Origin: Terriglobales bacterium
Lineage (GTDB): Bacteria; Acidobacteriota; Terriglobia; Terriglobales; Acidobacteriaceae
DNA: 64,000 nt
NCBI GenBank assembly: GCA_035487355.1
Contig: DATHMF010000109.1
Coordinates: 20,249-84,248 of the forward strand
Direction: 5' to 3'
The position numbers and the translations under genes were made by a program. This document shows, in pieces, positions 18,003-25,902 of the stretch; within the stretch, counting starts at the first letter, position 1, and each line of letters opens with the position of its first letter. A model generated the notes under the pieces. The model saw only the letters and a list, made by a program, of their open reading frames with translations, had not been told where the DNA came from and searched no databases.

Positions 18003-18396
18003 AAACCCTGTTTATGATTAGACGGTTTTTGCGCATTTTCCGTTGCTCGCACATAGGTTTAATTTCGCGTTTTTGGGTTATTTTCAGCATGAATTGAAAA
18101 AGAAAAGTCGGCTTCGAGGAGGAGAAATATGAGTGTTAGCCCCGGAAACCGCACATAAGATGCACGGCCTCTGATAAATATATACTCATTAGTTACCCCT
18201 GCATTCCACCCCTGTGTTATTGCATTCTCAGGTGGTTTGCCCGCTGGTAAGAACCTTTTCTTTTGAGGCAGGGCTTTTCTTTGAGAGCAGGAAGGCAGTA
18301 TAGTGTCCAGAACGCCGTCATGATCTCTACTGCTTAAACTGCCGAGTCAACCTTGGCGATCAGATCAACCTGCGTGAACATCCTTGGAGAAAACTT
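18003..18396. other. intergenic region upstream of bactofilin
   Basis: About 390 nt between divergent genes. It contains a nine-codon frame at 18128-18157 (MSVSPGNRT) behind an unusually good GGAGGAG ribosome-binding site, described separately. No repeat word or terminator was recognised. Confidence 0.5.
18128..18157 (+). CDS. possible nine-residue leader peptide
   Basis: ATG at 18128 follows GAGGAGGAG at ideal distance and runs MSVSPGNRT to TAA. The strong Shine-Dalgarno is the only evidence; the gene is otherwise too short to judge. The bactofilin start is 240 nt downstream. Confidence 0.2.
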
Positions 18397-18969
18397 ATGT
18401 GGAAAGCGCGTCCTGAAGAAAAGCCATCCGGCTCAGCGGCCCCGGCCCCGAGCACGACCAATACCCCAACTAGCACTACTACCCCAGCTACGACTGCTGC
18501 AACTAATGCTGCCGGCGCTGGCAATACATCTGCGTCTACTGCCCGTCCGGCTCTTACGCCACAACGTCCGGCTGAAAATTTCCGTGCCGAAGTCGCCCAC
18601 ATCGGCAAATCCGTGCTGATCAAAGGAGAACTTTCTGGCAGCGAAGATCTTTATCTCGATGGTGAAGTTGAAGGTAACGTTGACCTGAAGCAGCATAGTC
18701 TGACAGTCGGCCCGCATGGCCGTGTACGCGCCAACATTCGTGCTCGTGAGGTAATCGTGCACGGTAAAGTTGACGGGAACATAGCCGGGGACGAAAAGGT
18801 TGAGCTGAAAAAGTCGGCTGTCCTTACCGGGGATATCACTACTCAGCGCATCATGATCGAAGACGGCGCGTACTTCAAAGGGGCCATAGATCTTCAGAAA
18901 GAGAAAGAAGGAAAATCGCACTCCGCGGAGCACCGCCGCGAGATAAGCCTCAGCGCGTCGGCAGGATAA
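18397..18969 (+). CDS. bactofilin (polymer-forming cytoskeletal protein)
   Basis: Bactofilins self-assemble without nucleotide into filaments that organise cell-wall or envelope functions. The central domain (about residues 65-165) shows the expected short repeats of a right-handed beta helix: IGKSVLIKGELSGSEDLYLD, GEVEGNVDL, VGPHGRVRANI, VHGKVDGNIAG, LTGDITTQRIMIEDGAYFKG. The first ~60 residues are a Thr/Ala/Pro-rich disordered tail and the C-terminus is charged, both normal. GGAG lies 8 nt before the ATG. A methyltransferase-like gene starts 8 nt downstream and is probably cotranscribed. Confidence 0.93.
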   Translation: MWKARPEEKPSGSAAPAPSTTNTPTSTTTPATTAATNAAGAGNTSASTARPALTPQRPAENFRAEVAHIGKSVLIKGELSGSEDLYLDGEVEGNVDLKQHSLTVGPHGRVRANIRAREVIVHGKVDGNIAGDEKVELKKSAVLTGDITTQRIMIEDGAYFKGAIDLQKEKEGKSHSAEHRREISLSASAG

Positions 18970-18977
18970 AATTTTTG

Positions 18978-19631
18978 ATGCCGCAGTTTTTCAAGTTGTT
19001 TCGCAATTCTTCAACCACGGCTGGAGCGCCGCCGTTAGCGTCATCGCAAGAGCGCGTGTCGCGGCACTCCACCGGTTTTCAGGAATTCACCAAGGTCATA
19101 CATGCGGGGGAAGGGCTCGCGGTCCTGGATCTGGGGCCGACCTCGCCCGACAATATCCACTGCATCACCTCGCTCGGACACAAAATCTATAACGTAGATG
19201 TACTGCTGGCTTCCACGGATCCTGCCCTGCTGCGCAAAACCGAGGATGGCGCCGTTACCTTGGATGTAGAACAGTTCTTTGCAGAGAATCTTGTCTTCCG
19301 GGGAGAGCAATTCGATGCTGTCATGCTCTGGAGTGTCGCCGACTATCTGCCCGAGCCTCTGGTGAAGCCTTTAGTTGAGCGTATCCACAGCGTAATGAGG
19401 CCGGGAGGAATGCTGTTGGGTTTCTTCCACACCAAAGACGCCGGTCCCCAGGCTCCTTATCATCGTTATCACATTGCTGGTCCCGATACCCTTGAGTTGC
19501 AGCAAGTGCCGCGCTTCCGCCTGCAGCGTGTCTTCAATAATCGGCACATCGAAAATCTTTTTCAGAACTTTAAGTCCCTGAAATTCTTCCTCACGCGCGA
19601 CCATACTCGTGAAGTGCTGGTTGTGCGCTAA
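18978..19631 (+). CDS. class I SAM-dependent methyltransferase-like protein
   Basis: About 217 residues. AVLDLGPTSPDNIHCITSLG (about 45-64) looks like a Rossmann motif I with an altered glycine pattern, FDAVMLWSVADYLPE (about 114) like motif IV/V and RPGGMLLGFFHT (about 145) like the post-motif strand. Because the canonical GxGxG is replaced by GPTSPD, catalytic activity is uncertain. A TTG precedes the chosen ATG by one codon. It directly follows the bactofilin gene, a pairing that suggests an envelope-related target. Confidence 0.72.
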   Translation: MPQFFKLFRNSSTTAGAPPLASSQERVSRHSTGFQEFTKVIHAGEGLAVLDLGPTSPDNIHCITSLGHKIYNVDVLLASTDPALLRKTEDGAVTLDVEQFFAENLVFRGEQFDAVMLWSVADYLPEPLVKPLVERIHSVMRPGGMLLGFFHTKDAGPQAPYHRYHIAGPDTLELQQVPRFRLQRVFNNRHIENLFQNFKSLKFFLTRDHTREVLVVR

Positions 19632-19644
19632 GGGACCGTCGGCA

Positions 19645-20754
19645 TCAAACCGCAATCCTTGTAGCTTTAAGCAGAGACTCGGTAGTCCCGGTCATCTGGA
19701 TGAGACGAGCAAGCGGCATACGCACCACGCCCGGCAAGCTGATCATCTTTCGCAACCAGCGGGCGCGCTGAAATGCGGGAAGCAGTCTTGCATTGTACTC
19801 ATGGCTGTAAATTTCAACTGCCATGCGTAAATTAAATTCTTTTTTCAAAAATCCTGTTAAAGCCTGGGCCGCCAGAATTCCGCTGTGCAGGGCCAAGGTC
19901 ATGCCGTCTCCGACAAAGGGATCAATAAATCCGGCAGCGTCTCCGGCGTTAATGATTTTCCCCTCGATGGGCGCCGGCTTTCTGAAATAAAGCGGAGATG
20001 TGGTTACAGTCTCCATCACCGGGATCCAATCCTGGCTGTCCCGGTAAAGCTCAGGATGCAGCATGAACACTTCACCCAGAGTCGTTGCTGCTTCAGCGCG
20101 GACCATGGCACAGGCGTTTACTCGCTCCAGCCCAACCGGTTGCACTCCACAATAGCCGCCGTTGAAGAGATAAAGATCAATCACGCCCGAGCGGGAAGAG
20201 GTAGCTTCTGCAAAATGGGCTTTCAGCCCAATCCACTTGATGTTATGACAGCCGTTCCGGTCCCTGGTTTTGGTTCTGTTGAAGATGGACCATCTCCCGG
20301 CCGCATTGATAAGCGCGGCTGAGTGAATGTTGGCACGCTCGATTGTAATTTCAAATGGGCCGTCTCCCTGCACTTTAAGGACCGGGCACTTCTCGCAGCA
20401 TTCAGCGCCCAACTTCTCCGCTTGCTTCCATAGTGCGGAATCTAAATCAAAGCGGGTGATGCTGGCGGCCGGCGGCCGGACGGGTGCGGAGAGAGTGCGG
20501 CCGTCAACATGAATATTGGCTTGAACAATGGGTGGGGCTTGATTCACCAGCAGGGAAACTTCGTCCGCTTCCAGCAATTTATCGAGCGCGGCGCAGCCTT
20601 CGGGTGAGACGAATTCTCCGCAAACTTTATGCCGGGGATAAAATCCGCGCTCCAACACCAGGACCCGGGCTTGCGGTACAGAACGCATAAGGGTGATTGC
20701 GGCCGCGCACCCTGCCAGCCCCCCGCCGACGATTACCAGATCGTATTCACGCAT
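19645..20754 (-). CDS. FAD-dependent oxidoreductase of the geranylgeranyl reductase type
   Basis: 369 residues beginning with the FAD-binding fold YDLVIVGGGLAGCAAAITLM (about 4-23), then the PxxKxCGExxS motif typical of geranylgeranyl-reductase-like flavoproteins (FYPRHKVCGEFVSPEG, about 38-53) and GDAAGFIDPFVGDGMTLALH (about 272-291), which binds the FAD ribityl and forms the substrate pocket. Such enzymes reduce isoprenoid or polyketide double bonds or hydroxylate aromatics. It follows a methyltransferase gene by 22 nt on the same strand. In many bacteria this pair accompanies a type III polyketide synthase, which is not seen here. Confidence 0.85.
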   Translation of the reverse strand: MREYDLVIVGGGLAGCAAAITLMRSVPQARVLVLERGFYPRHKVCGEFVSPEGCAALDKLLEADEVSLLVNQAPPIVQANIHVDGRTLSAPVRPPAASITRFDLDSALWKQAEKLGAECCEKCPVLKVQGDGPFEITIERANIHSAALINAAGRWSIFNRTKTRDRNGCHNIKWIGLKAHFAEATSSRSGVIDLYLFNGGYCGVQPVGLERVNACAMVRAEAATTLGEVFMLHPELYRDSQDWIPVMETVTTSPLYFRKPAPIEGKIINAGDAAGFIDPFVGDGMTLALHSGILAAQALTGFLKKEFNLRMAVEIYSHEYNARLLPAFQRARWLRKMISLPGVVRMPLARLIQMTGTTESLLKATRIAV

Positions 20755-20776
20755 TCTGTGCTCATCTAATTATCAC

Positions 20777-21442
20777 TCATTGCGCCCAAACGATTGCACC
20801 CATGCGAAAAAGATAATGCTTGCTGATTTCAGTGCGGATTGCCCTGGTTTTGCTTAACATATCGCGCAGCTCCTCCGGCGTATACGAGCGCCGTATGGAA
20901 ACCGGTCCGTCGTGGCGCGTGAGCCGGCTGCGAAAAAGAGGAAACCCGGCATAGACCAGCGCCAAATGAAAACCGTGACGGCGCAAGTCGTTGATGAGCA
21001 CAGCCACCCGCGCGACCCGCAGCGCTTCACTTGCGAACTGGATAATCTCTGCCGGCTCCAGGTGATGAACAAAAGTCGAGCAGGCCACCAGATCAAAGCT
21101 TTTATCAGCAAAAGGCAGGGACAGGGCATCACCGACAACAGTTGTGAAGTTACCGTTGAGATGCGAAAAATTTCTGTCTAACAGAGTCGCGTCAACGGTA
21201 ATTCCTTTTTGACCTAGGCTGGTGCGCACGGCAGCGGCAATGTCTCCCGAAGCTCCCGCGACATCCAGCAGCGAGAATTGCTTCTGCCCCGTCCGGGCGG
21301 CGACTTTTTGGATTAATTGTGTAACTGTGCGAATGCTGCCAAACCAGCGGTTGATTCGCTGCAGGTCGGCCAGGGAAGAGGCGACCTCGCAGGTGTTTCC
21401 GGCATCGCTATCGAGCAGTTCGGGTGTGACAGTGCGTTTCAT
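20777..21442 (-). CDS. class I SAM-dependent methyltransferase
   Basis: About 221 residues. Motif I is SLLDVAGASGDIAAAVR (about 56-72), followed by VVGDALSLPFADKSFDLVAC and HHLEPAEIIQFASEALRV, the usual methyltransferase order. The frame is open upstream to 21505, but those extra codons (including LPDYPITQF) come from the intergenic CAATTA-type repeat, so ATG 21442 (MKRTVTPELL) is the likely start. Upstream of the FAD reductase gene on the same strand, with a natural-product-like tailoring role inferred. Confidence 0.85.
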   Translation of the reverse strand: MKRTVTPELLDSDAGNTCEVASSLADLQRINRWFGSIRTVTQLIQKVAARTGQKQFSLLDVAGASGDIAAAVRTSLGQKGITVDATLLDRNFSHLNGNFTTVVGDALSLPFADKSFDLVACSTFVHHLEPAEIIQFASEALRVARVAVLINDLRRHGFHLALVYAGFPLFRSRLTRHDGPVSIRRSYTPEELRDMLSKTRAIRTEISKHYLFRMGAIVWAQ

Positions 21443-21549
21443 GAATTGAGTAATTGGATAATCGGGTAACTGTCTAATTTGACCTACTGCTTGTGATTTG
21501 CGCAACGGCTCAATTCCACAATTACCAAATTACACAATTACTCAATTCT
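21443..21549. repeat. word repeat of the AATTAC/ATTGGGTAAT type
   Basis: The whole gap between the methyltransferase and ABC transporter genes consists of ATTGAGTAATTGGATAATC, GGGTAACTG and, on the far side, ACAATTACCAAATTACAC and AATTACTCAATT. The two flanks are roughly inverted and could form a long imperfect hairpin. A matching repeat lies at 40501-40612. Confidence 0.75.
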
Positions 21550-23295
21550 TCAAACCTCGGCCAACTCTTCTTCCAGTAACTGCTTGTTATACAGATCGGT
21601 GTAATAGCCGTTGCGTGCAATCAATTCTTCGTGTGTCCCTAGTTCGACGATACTGCCTTCGTGCAAGACGGCAATCCGGTCGGCATTGCGCACGGTGGAG
21701 ACGCGATGCGAAATGAATATGGTTGTCCGTTCGCGCATGACCTCGCGCAGATGAGTCAGAATTTTTTCTTCCGTGTGGGTATCAACGCTGGAGAGAGCGT
21801 CATCCAGAATCAAAATCCGCGGGTCGCGCAGAATGGCGCGCGCAATCGCAGTGCGCTGCTTTTGCCCGCCGGAAAGCGTAATGCCACGCTCGCCCACCAT
21901 GGTGGAATATTTTTCCGGGAATTCTTCAATGTCCCCGGCAATATTGGCGGCCTCGGCTGCCTGGCGAATCTGGTCATCGCTTGCGTTCTCCGTACCCAGG
22001 GCAACGTTTTCGCGGAGTGTGTCGCTGAACAGAAAAGTTTCCTGAGGTACGAACCCGATGCTGCTACGCAGTTTACTCAGGGAGAACTCTCGAATAGGAC
22101 GTCCGTCGAGCAGCACCGCGCCCGGGGCAGCATCGTAGATGCGCGGAATCAAATTCACCAGCGTAGATTTTCCCGAACCGGTAGGACCGACTACAGCCAG
22201 GCTGGTTCCAGCGGGGATCTGCAGGTTGACGTTTTTGAGAACGGGCACTCCGTTGTAGCTGAAGTCCAGGTTGCGAAACTCAATTTCACCGCGAATCGGC
22301 CCAGCGCCGGTGGTCTGCGGCACAAGGTCATCGGTGATCTCGGCCTTTTCCGCAAAGATTTCATTGATTCGTCCCATAGATGCGGTGCCGCGCTGAAAAA
22401 TGTTCAAGACCCAGCCCAGGGCGATAATCGGCCAGGTGAGCTGCACCATGTAAGTATTGAAGGCCACGAAATCACCCACGGTCATGCGACCCAGGAGTAC
22501 CTCGCGTCCGCCAAGCCATAAGACCAGGACGACGGCCAGTCCCAGCAACAGCTCGAGCGTCGGCCAAAGCATTCCCATCAGGCGGACCAGCAGCAGGCTT
22601 CGCCGGATATATTCCTGATTCGCAGCCTCGAAGGCCTTGATCTCGGCCCTTTCCTGCACATAGGCGCGCAGCACGCGGGCGCCTGAAAAATTCTCCTGAG
22701 CGCGCGCCGAGATGTCAGAAAACATCGCCTGGATGCGTTCAAAACGTTCATGGATCCGCCGGCCAAAGTACTGCACAATCACGCTGACCAGGGGAAGCGG
22801 CAAGAAGGCCCAGGTGGTCAATCTTGGGCTGATGTGCCACATGAAAACCAGGGCAGCAGCGGTGAAGACAATGGTATTGGCCGAATACATAATGGCCGGC
22901 CCCAGCAGCATGCGGACCGCATTCAGATCATTGGTCGCGCGCGCCATAATGTCGCCGGTGCGCGTGCGCTGGTAGTAGGAATAGGAAAGTCCTTCCAAGT
23001 GGCGGAACAGGTCGTTGCGCAAATCGAACTCGATCTCGCGCGAGATACCAATCAGCTTCCAGCGGGTCAAGAATTGAAAAATCCCCTTGGAGAAGGCAAT
23101 CGCAACCAGCACGAGGGAGTAATACACCAACTTGTGGCTGGTAACGCCGCCGTTAAGATCGTCCACGGCATGTTTGATGATTTGGGGAAAGTAGACCCAG
23201 ATGCCGTTGGTCAACAACACCGAGATCGCACCGAGGAAAAAGCCCCAGCGGTATCTCCATAAATATGGCTTCAAGGCGCCTAGGTTCTTGAACAT
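21550..23295 (-). CDS. ABC exporter, fused membrane and ATPase domains (MsbA/LmrA type)
   Basis: A 581-residue half-transporter that would work as a homodimer to export lipid, drug or another hydrophobic substrate. Residues 1-310 hold six predicted membrane helices, with the first near 15-40. The ATPase has Walker A GPTGSGKST (370-378), Q-loop in FVPQET, signature LSGGQ (474-478), Walker B ILILDD (494-499) and switch His in ISHRVSTV. Substrate cannot be read from sequence. The gene precedes the methyltransferase/FAD-reductase pair on the same strand, separated by a repeat, so export of their product is a guess. Confidence 0.92.
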   Translation of the reverse strand: MFKNLGALKPYLWRYRWGFFLGAISVLLTNGIWVYFPQIIKHAVDDLNGGVTSHKLVYYSLVLVAIAFSKGIFQFLTRWKLIGISREIEFDLRNDLFRHLEGLSYSYYQRTRTGDIMARATNDLNAVRMLLGPAIMYSANTIVFTAAALVFMWHISPRLTTWAFLPLPLVSVIVQYFGRRIHERFERIQAMFSDISARAQENFSGARVLRAYVQERAEIKAFEAANQEYIRRSLLLVRLMGMLWPTLELLLGLAVVLVLWLGGREVLLGRMTVGDFVAFNTYMVQLTWPIIALGWVLNIFQRGTASMGRINEIFAEKAEITDDLVPQTTGAGPIRGEIEFRNLDFSYNGVPVLKNVNLQIPAGTSLAVVGPTGSGKSTLVNLIPRIYDAAPGAVLLDGRPIREFSLSKLRSSIGFVPQETFLFSDTLRENVALGTENASDDQIRQAAEAANIAGDIEEFPEKYSTMVGERGITLSGGQKQRTAIARAILRDPRILILDDALSSVDTHTEEKILTHLREVMRERTTIFISHRVSTVRNADRIAVLHEGSIVELGTHEELIARNGYYTDLYNKQLLEEELAEV

Positions 23296-23409
23296 CTCTG
23301 TATAGACGATTTTAGCAGCCCAAGCGCCGCAAAATTATTGGAGCTAGAATCGCCTGCTCTCCTTTCCACAACATAGCCTCGTTTTTTACTCTGTTCAGGT
23401 GGTGAGGAG

Positions 23410-23476
23410 TGGGTACTTGCTAGGTGGTAAGTGAGCCCCAAAAATAACGCTGATCACCGCATATCTAGCGGCGAAA
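23410..23476 (-). repeat. GACGCGGGTT-type unit, copy 5 (degenerate)
   Basis: On the minus strand: CTTTCGCCGCTAGATATG, CGGTGATCAGCGTTATTTTT, GGGGCTCAC, CTAGCAAGTACCC. The ends match the 6.6-7.0 kb units, while the middle has diverged. Confidence 0.5.
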
Positions 23477-23608
23477 GTTGATGTGGGTGGAACACTTGCT
23501 GCTCTAAACCCAGTCGTCAGTCCTCAGTCCTCAGCAAAAGCAACCGCAAAGGCTTTTCGCCGCGGATGAACGCGGATCAACGCTGATTTTCCGGAAGATT
23601 TGTGCGGC

Positions 23609-23684
23609 CCCCCACTTGCTAGCTTGTGTCTGGAGTGCCCCAAATCGCGTCTGACCCGCGTCATTACTGGCGAAAATCAATTCG
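23609..23684 (-). repeat. GACGCGGGTT-type unit, copy 4 (degenerate)
   Basis: On the minus strand: ATTTTCGCCAGTAATGACGC, GGGTCAGACGCGATTTGGGG and AGCTAGCAAGTGGGGGG. Preceded by CAGCTAGTACCCC, as the 6.5-kb copy is preceded by CAGCTAGTCCC. Confidence 0.6.
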
Positions 23685-23884
23685 GGGTGGGGTACTAGCT
23701 GAGCAGGTGGGGCAGGTATCAGTATCTCAGAGATAGTACGCAGTACTCGGTACTCAGACAACAAATTTTCAAAGACCACAAGGGGCAATACCCCCCCGCA
23801 TTCTGGAATGCGGTTAAGAAAAACACACCACAAGACAATGATGGGCTAAGATTCCTCAAAAACCAAGGTTTTGATACCACTTTT

Positions 23885-24604
23885 CTACTGCACCGCCCGG
23901 CGCAGCGCCGCCCGTGCAAGCAAGCGTGTGGAATCTAGCGTCGGTAGCGGAGAATTCGAGTCATTCATGATCAACGGGATCTCGGTGCAGCCCAGCACGA
24001 CGGCGTCGCAGCCCTCGTCTTTTTTCTGTCCGTCTGGCATCTGTCCGGTTTTCATCCGTTCGATGACCTGCTGAAAATAAGCGACTGCCTCGGGCTTGAA
24101 GACGCCGTAAACCAACTCATCCATGATGATGCGATTGATTTCTTCGCGTTCTGTGGTATTCGGGCGCACATACTTCACGCCGCGGGCTGTGAGCTTCTCT
24201 GGATAGACCTCGCTTTCGACGAGCCAGCGAGTTCCGGTCAGGCCGAGGCGTCTGAACCCGCGTTCGACGGCCTCGGCGGCGACGACCTCGGCGATGTGCA
24301 GCCAGGGAAGCGGCGACCGCGGTTCAACATAAGCGAGCGCCCGGTGGATGGTGCTATCGGGGCAGATCAGAAAATCGGCGCCGATTTTCGCGAGCTTATT
24401 TGCGGAGGAGAGCATCAGTTCGCCTACGCCCTGCCAGTCGTCGCGGTAGATGCATTTCATGTACTCGGCGAGCGAGTGCGTGTGCATCGAAACCTCGGGA
24501 TGAGCGTGCGCGCCGAGAAGCTGCGCGCCTTCCACGCAGATGGTCCGATAACAAAGAGCCGCGCCTTCGGCGGAGCAGGCGACAATACCGATGTGCTGGG
24601 GCAT
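23885..24604 (-). CDS. aspartate/glutamate racemase family protein
   Basis: 239 residues of the cofactor-independent Asp/Glu racemase superfamily, which moves the alpha proton with two Cys. Both are present: Cys81 in FLICPDSTIHRA and Cys206 in VVLGCTEIPLI. The N-terminus HIGIVACSAEGAALCYRTI (4-22) is the substrate-binding start of the fold. It resembles YgeA/aspartate-racemase-like proteins more than MurI. Substrate is unknown; D-aspartate or D-glutamate for wall synthesis is possible. Stands between the composite repeat and the divergent cysteine desulfurase gene. Confidence 0.85.
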   Translation of the reverse strand: MPQHIGIVACSAEGAALCYRTICVEGAQLLGAHAHPEVSMHTHSLAEYMKCIYRDDWQGVGELMLSSANKLAKIGADFLICPDSTIHRALAYVEPRSPLPWLHIAEVVAAEAVERGFRRLGLTGTRWLVESEVYPEKLTARGVKYVRPNTTEREEINRIIMDELVYGVFKPEAVAYFQQVIERMKTGQMPDGQKKDEGCDAVVLGCTEIPLIMNDSNSPLPTLDSTRLLARAALRRAVQ

Positions 24605-24710
24605 GACTTGATTTTACAGAGGCGCCACGATCTCACGGACAAGAGAAAGATCGGCGTGAGAGATGTAATTCTTTAACCCTGCCCGATAGCAACGTAGATA
24701 CAATAGAAGT

Positions 24711-25895
24711 ATGCAGCGCGTGTACATGGATAACAATGCCACCTCGCCTCCGTTACCTGAGGTACTGGAGGCCATGCGTCCCTATCTGGGCGAGCGCTTC
24801 GGAAATGCTTCGTCTGTCCATCACCATGGACAGCAGACCCGCGCAGCGGTAGAGCACGCGCGTGAGAGTATCGCCCGGTTGGTGAATTGCCGTGCGGCTG
24901 AAATTGTATTTACCAGCGGCGGAACCGAAGCCGATAACCTCGGAATTTTTGGTATGGTGCGCGCCGGAGATCATGTAGTGACCTCTGCCATTGAGCATCA
25001 TGCTGTGCTCAACTCCTGCCTTCGTCTGGAGAAGATGGGATCGAGTGTCACCTACGTTCCCGTGGATGGCCGTGGCCTGGTTGATCCTGAGGACGTCAGG
25101 CGTGCCCTGCGGCCTAATACCCGGTTGATCTCCATCATGATGGCCAACAACGAAACCGGAGTGCTGCAGCCCGTCGAAGCCATCGGCCGCATTGCCGCTG
25201 AGGCCGACATTTACTTTCACACCGATGCCGTGCAGGCAGCAGGAAAGTGCGTCATTGACGTGCAGAAGATCGGCTGCGATCTGCTTTCTCTCTCCGGACA
25301 CAAGATGCACGCACCCCAGGGCACGGGCGCCCTGTACATCCGCAAGGGAACCCTGATTGAGCCCCTGTTTTACGGCGGCAACCATGAGCGCCAGCGCCGT
25401 GCAGGAACAGAGAATGTGCCGGGAATCGTCGCCTTGGGTAAAGCAGCGGAGATCGCCATCGCAGCTTTCCAGAACGGCGAAGTCGCGCGCTTGGAAGCCT
25501 TGCGCAACCGGCTGCAGCAGGGAATCCTAGAGGCAGTGGATGAAACCGGCGTGAACGGTGAAGGCGCACCTCGGGTTCCAACCACCACAAATATTCATTT
25601 TGACCACATTGAAGGCGAAGCGCTGATTATCGCGCTCGACCTTAAGGGACTGGCGGTTTCAACCGGTGCTGCCTGCTCTTCTGGCGCCCTTGAACCCTCC
25701 CATGTTCTGATTGCCATGGGATTGGCCCCCGAGCGCGCCCGCGCCAGCGTGCGCTTCAGCCTGGGCAAGCTCAACAGCGCGAAAGACGTGGATTTCGCGC
25801 TCTCCCTTATTCCGCCCACAGTCGCCCGATTGCGGGAGCTCTCGCCGGTTTATAAGAAGCACTCAGCAGTCAGCAGTCAGCACTCAGCCAAGTAA
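24711..25895 (+). CDS. cysteine desulfurase (IscS/NifS type)
   Basis: PLP enzyme that takes sulfur from cysteine for Fe-S clusters and tRNA thiolation. The N-terminus VYMDNNATSPPLPEVLEAM, TSGGTEADN near 65, the PLP Lys198 in LSGHKMHAPQGTG, and the persulfide Cys322 in STGAACSSGALEPSH are all present. Length and pattern fit group I NifS/IscS. No iscU, nifU or iscR adjoins it; mnmA, a known sulfur acceptor, lies 6.6 kb downstream. The last ten or so codons (HSAVSSQHSAK) are encoded by an AGCACTCAGCAGTCAGC word repeat, so the C-terminal tail was probably acquired when the repeat landed on the old stop. Confidence 0.93.
   Translation: MQRVYMDNNATSPPLPEVLEAMRPYLGERFGNASSVHHHGQQTRAAVEHARESIARLVNCRAAEIVFTSGGTEADNLGIFGMVRAGDHVVTSAIEHHAVLNSCLRLEKMGSSVTYVPVDGRGLVDPEDVRRALRPNTRLISIMMANNETGVLQPVEAIGRIAAEADIYFHTDAVQAAGKCVIDVQKIGCDLLSLSGHKMHAPQGTGALYIRKGTLIEPLFYGGNHERQRRAGTENVPGIVALGKAAEIAIAAFQNGEVARLEALRNRLQQGILEAVDETGVNGEGAPRVPTTTNIHFDHIEGEALIIALDLKGLAVSTGAACSSGALEPSHVLIAMGLAPERARASVRFSLGKLNSAKDVDFALSLIPPTVARLRELSPVYKKHSAVSSQHSAK
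25859..25892 (+). repeat. AGCACTCAGCAGTCAGC word repeat inside a gene end
   Basis: Five units of (AGCACTCAGC/AGCAGTCAGC) type that form the 3' end of the cysteine desulfurase gene. Relatives lie at 29161-29180, 32344-32393, 32511-32535, 33646-33660 and 35800-35812. Confidence 0.8.
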
Positions 25896-25902
25896 GACAC
25901 AT

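Larger units (their letters stand above)
23311..23880 (-). repeat. dispersed composite repeat, right (inverted) copy
   Basis: Read on the minus strand it follows the same order as 6285-6757: GGTTTTTGAG, TGTGTTTTTCTTAACCGC with the hairpin CCGCATTC CA GAATGCGG, TTTGAAAATTTGTTGTCTG, AGTACCGAGTACTG, two GACGCGGGTT-type units, GGCTATGTTGTGGA and AATTTTGCGGCG. It fills almost all of the 589-nt gap between the ABC transporter and racemase genes. The open frame 23531-23833 is repeat-derived and shares VFLNR(V/I)PECGG with a frame in the left copy; it should not be called a gene. Confidence 0.75.

Noticed and set aside
21661..22521. 286-codon plus-strand ORF
   Set aside because: Shadow of the ABC exporter ATPase region.
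25859..25892. Short direct repeats considered as a CRISPR array
   Set aside because: Units are about 10 nt without spacers, and lie partly within a gene.
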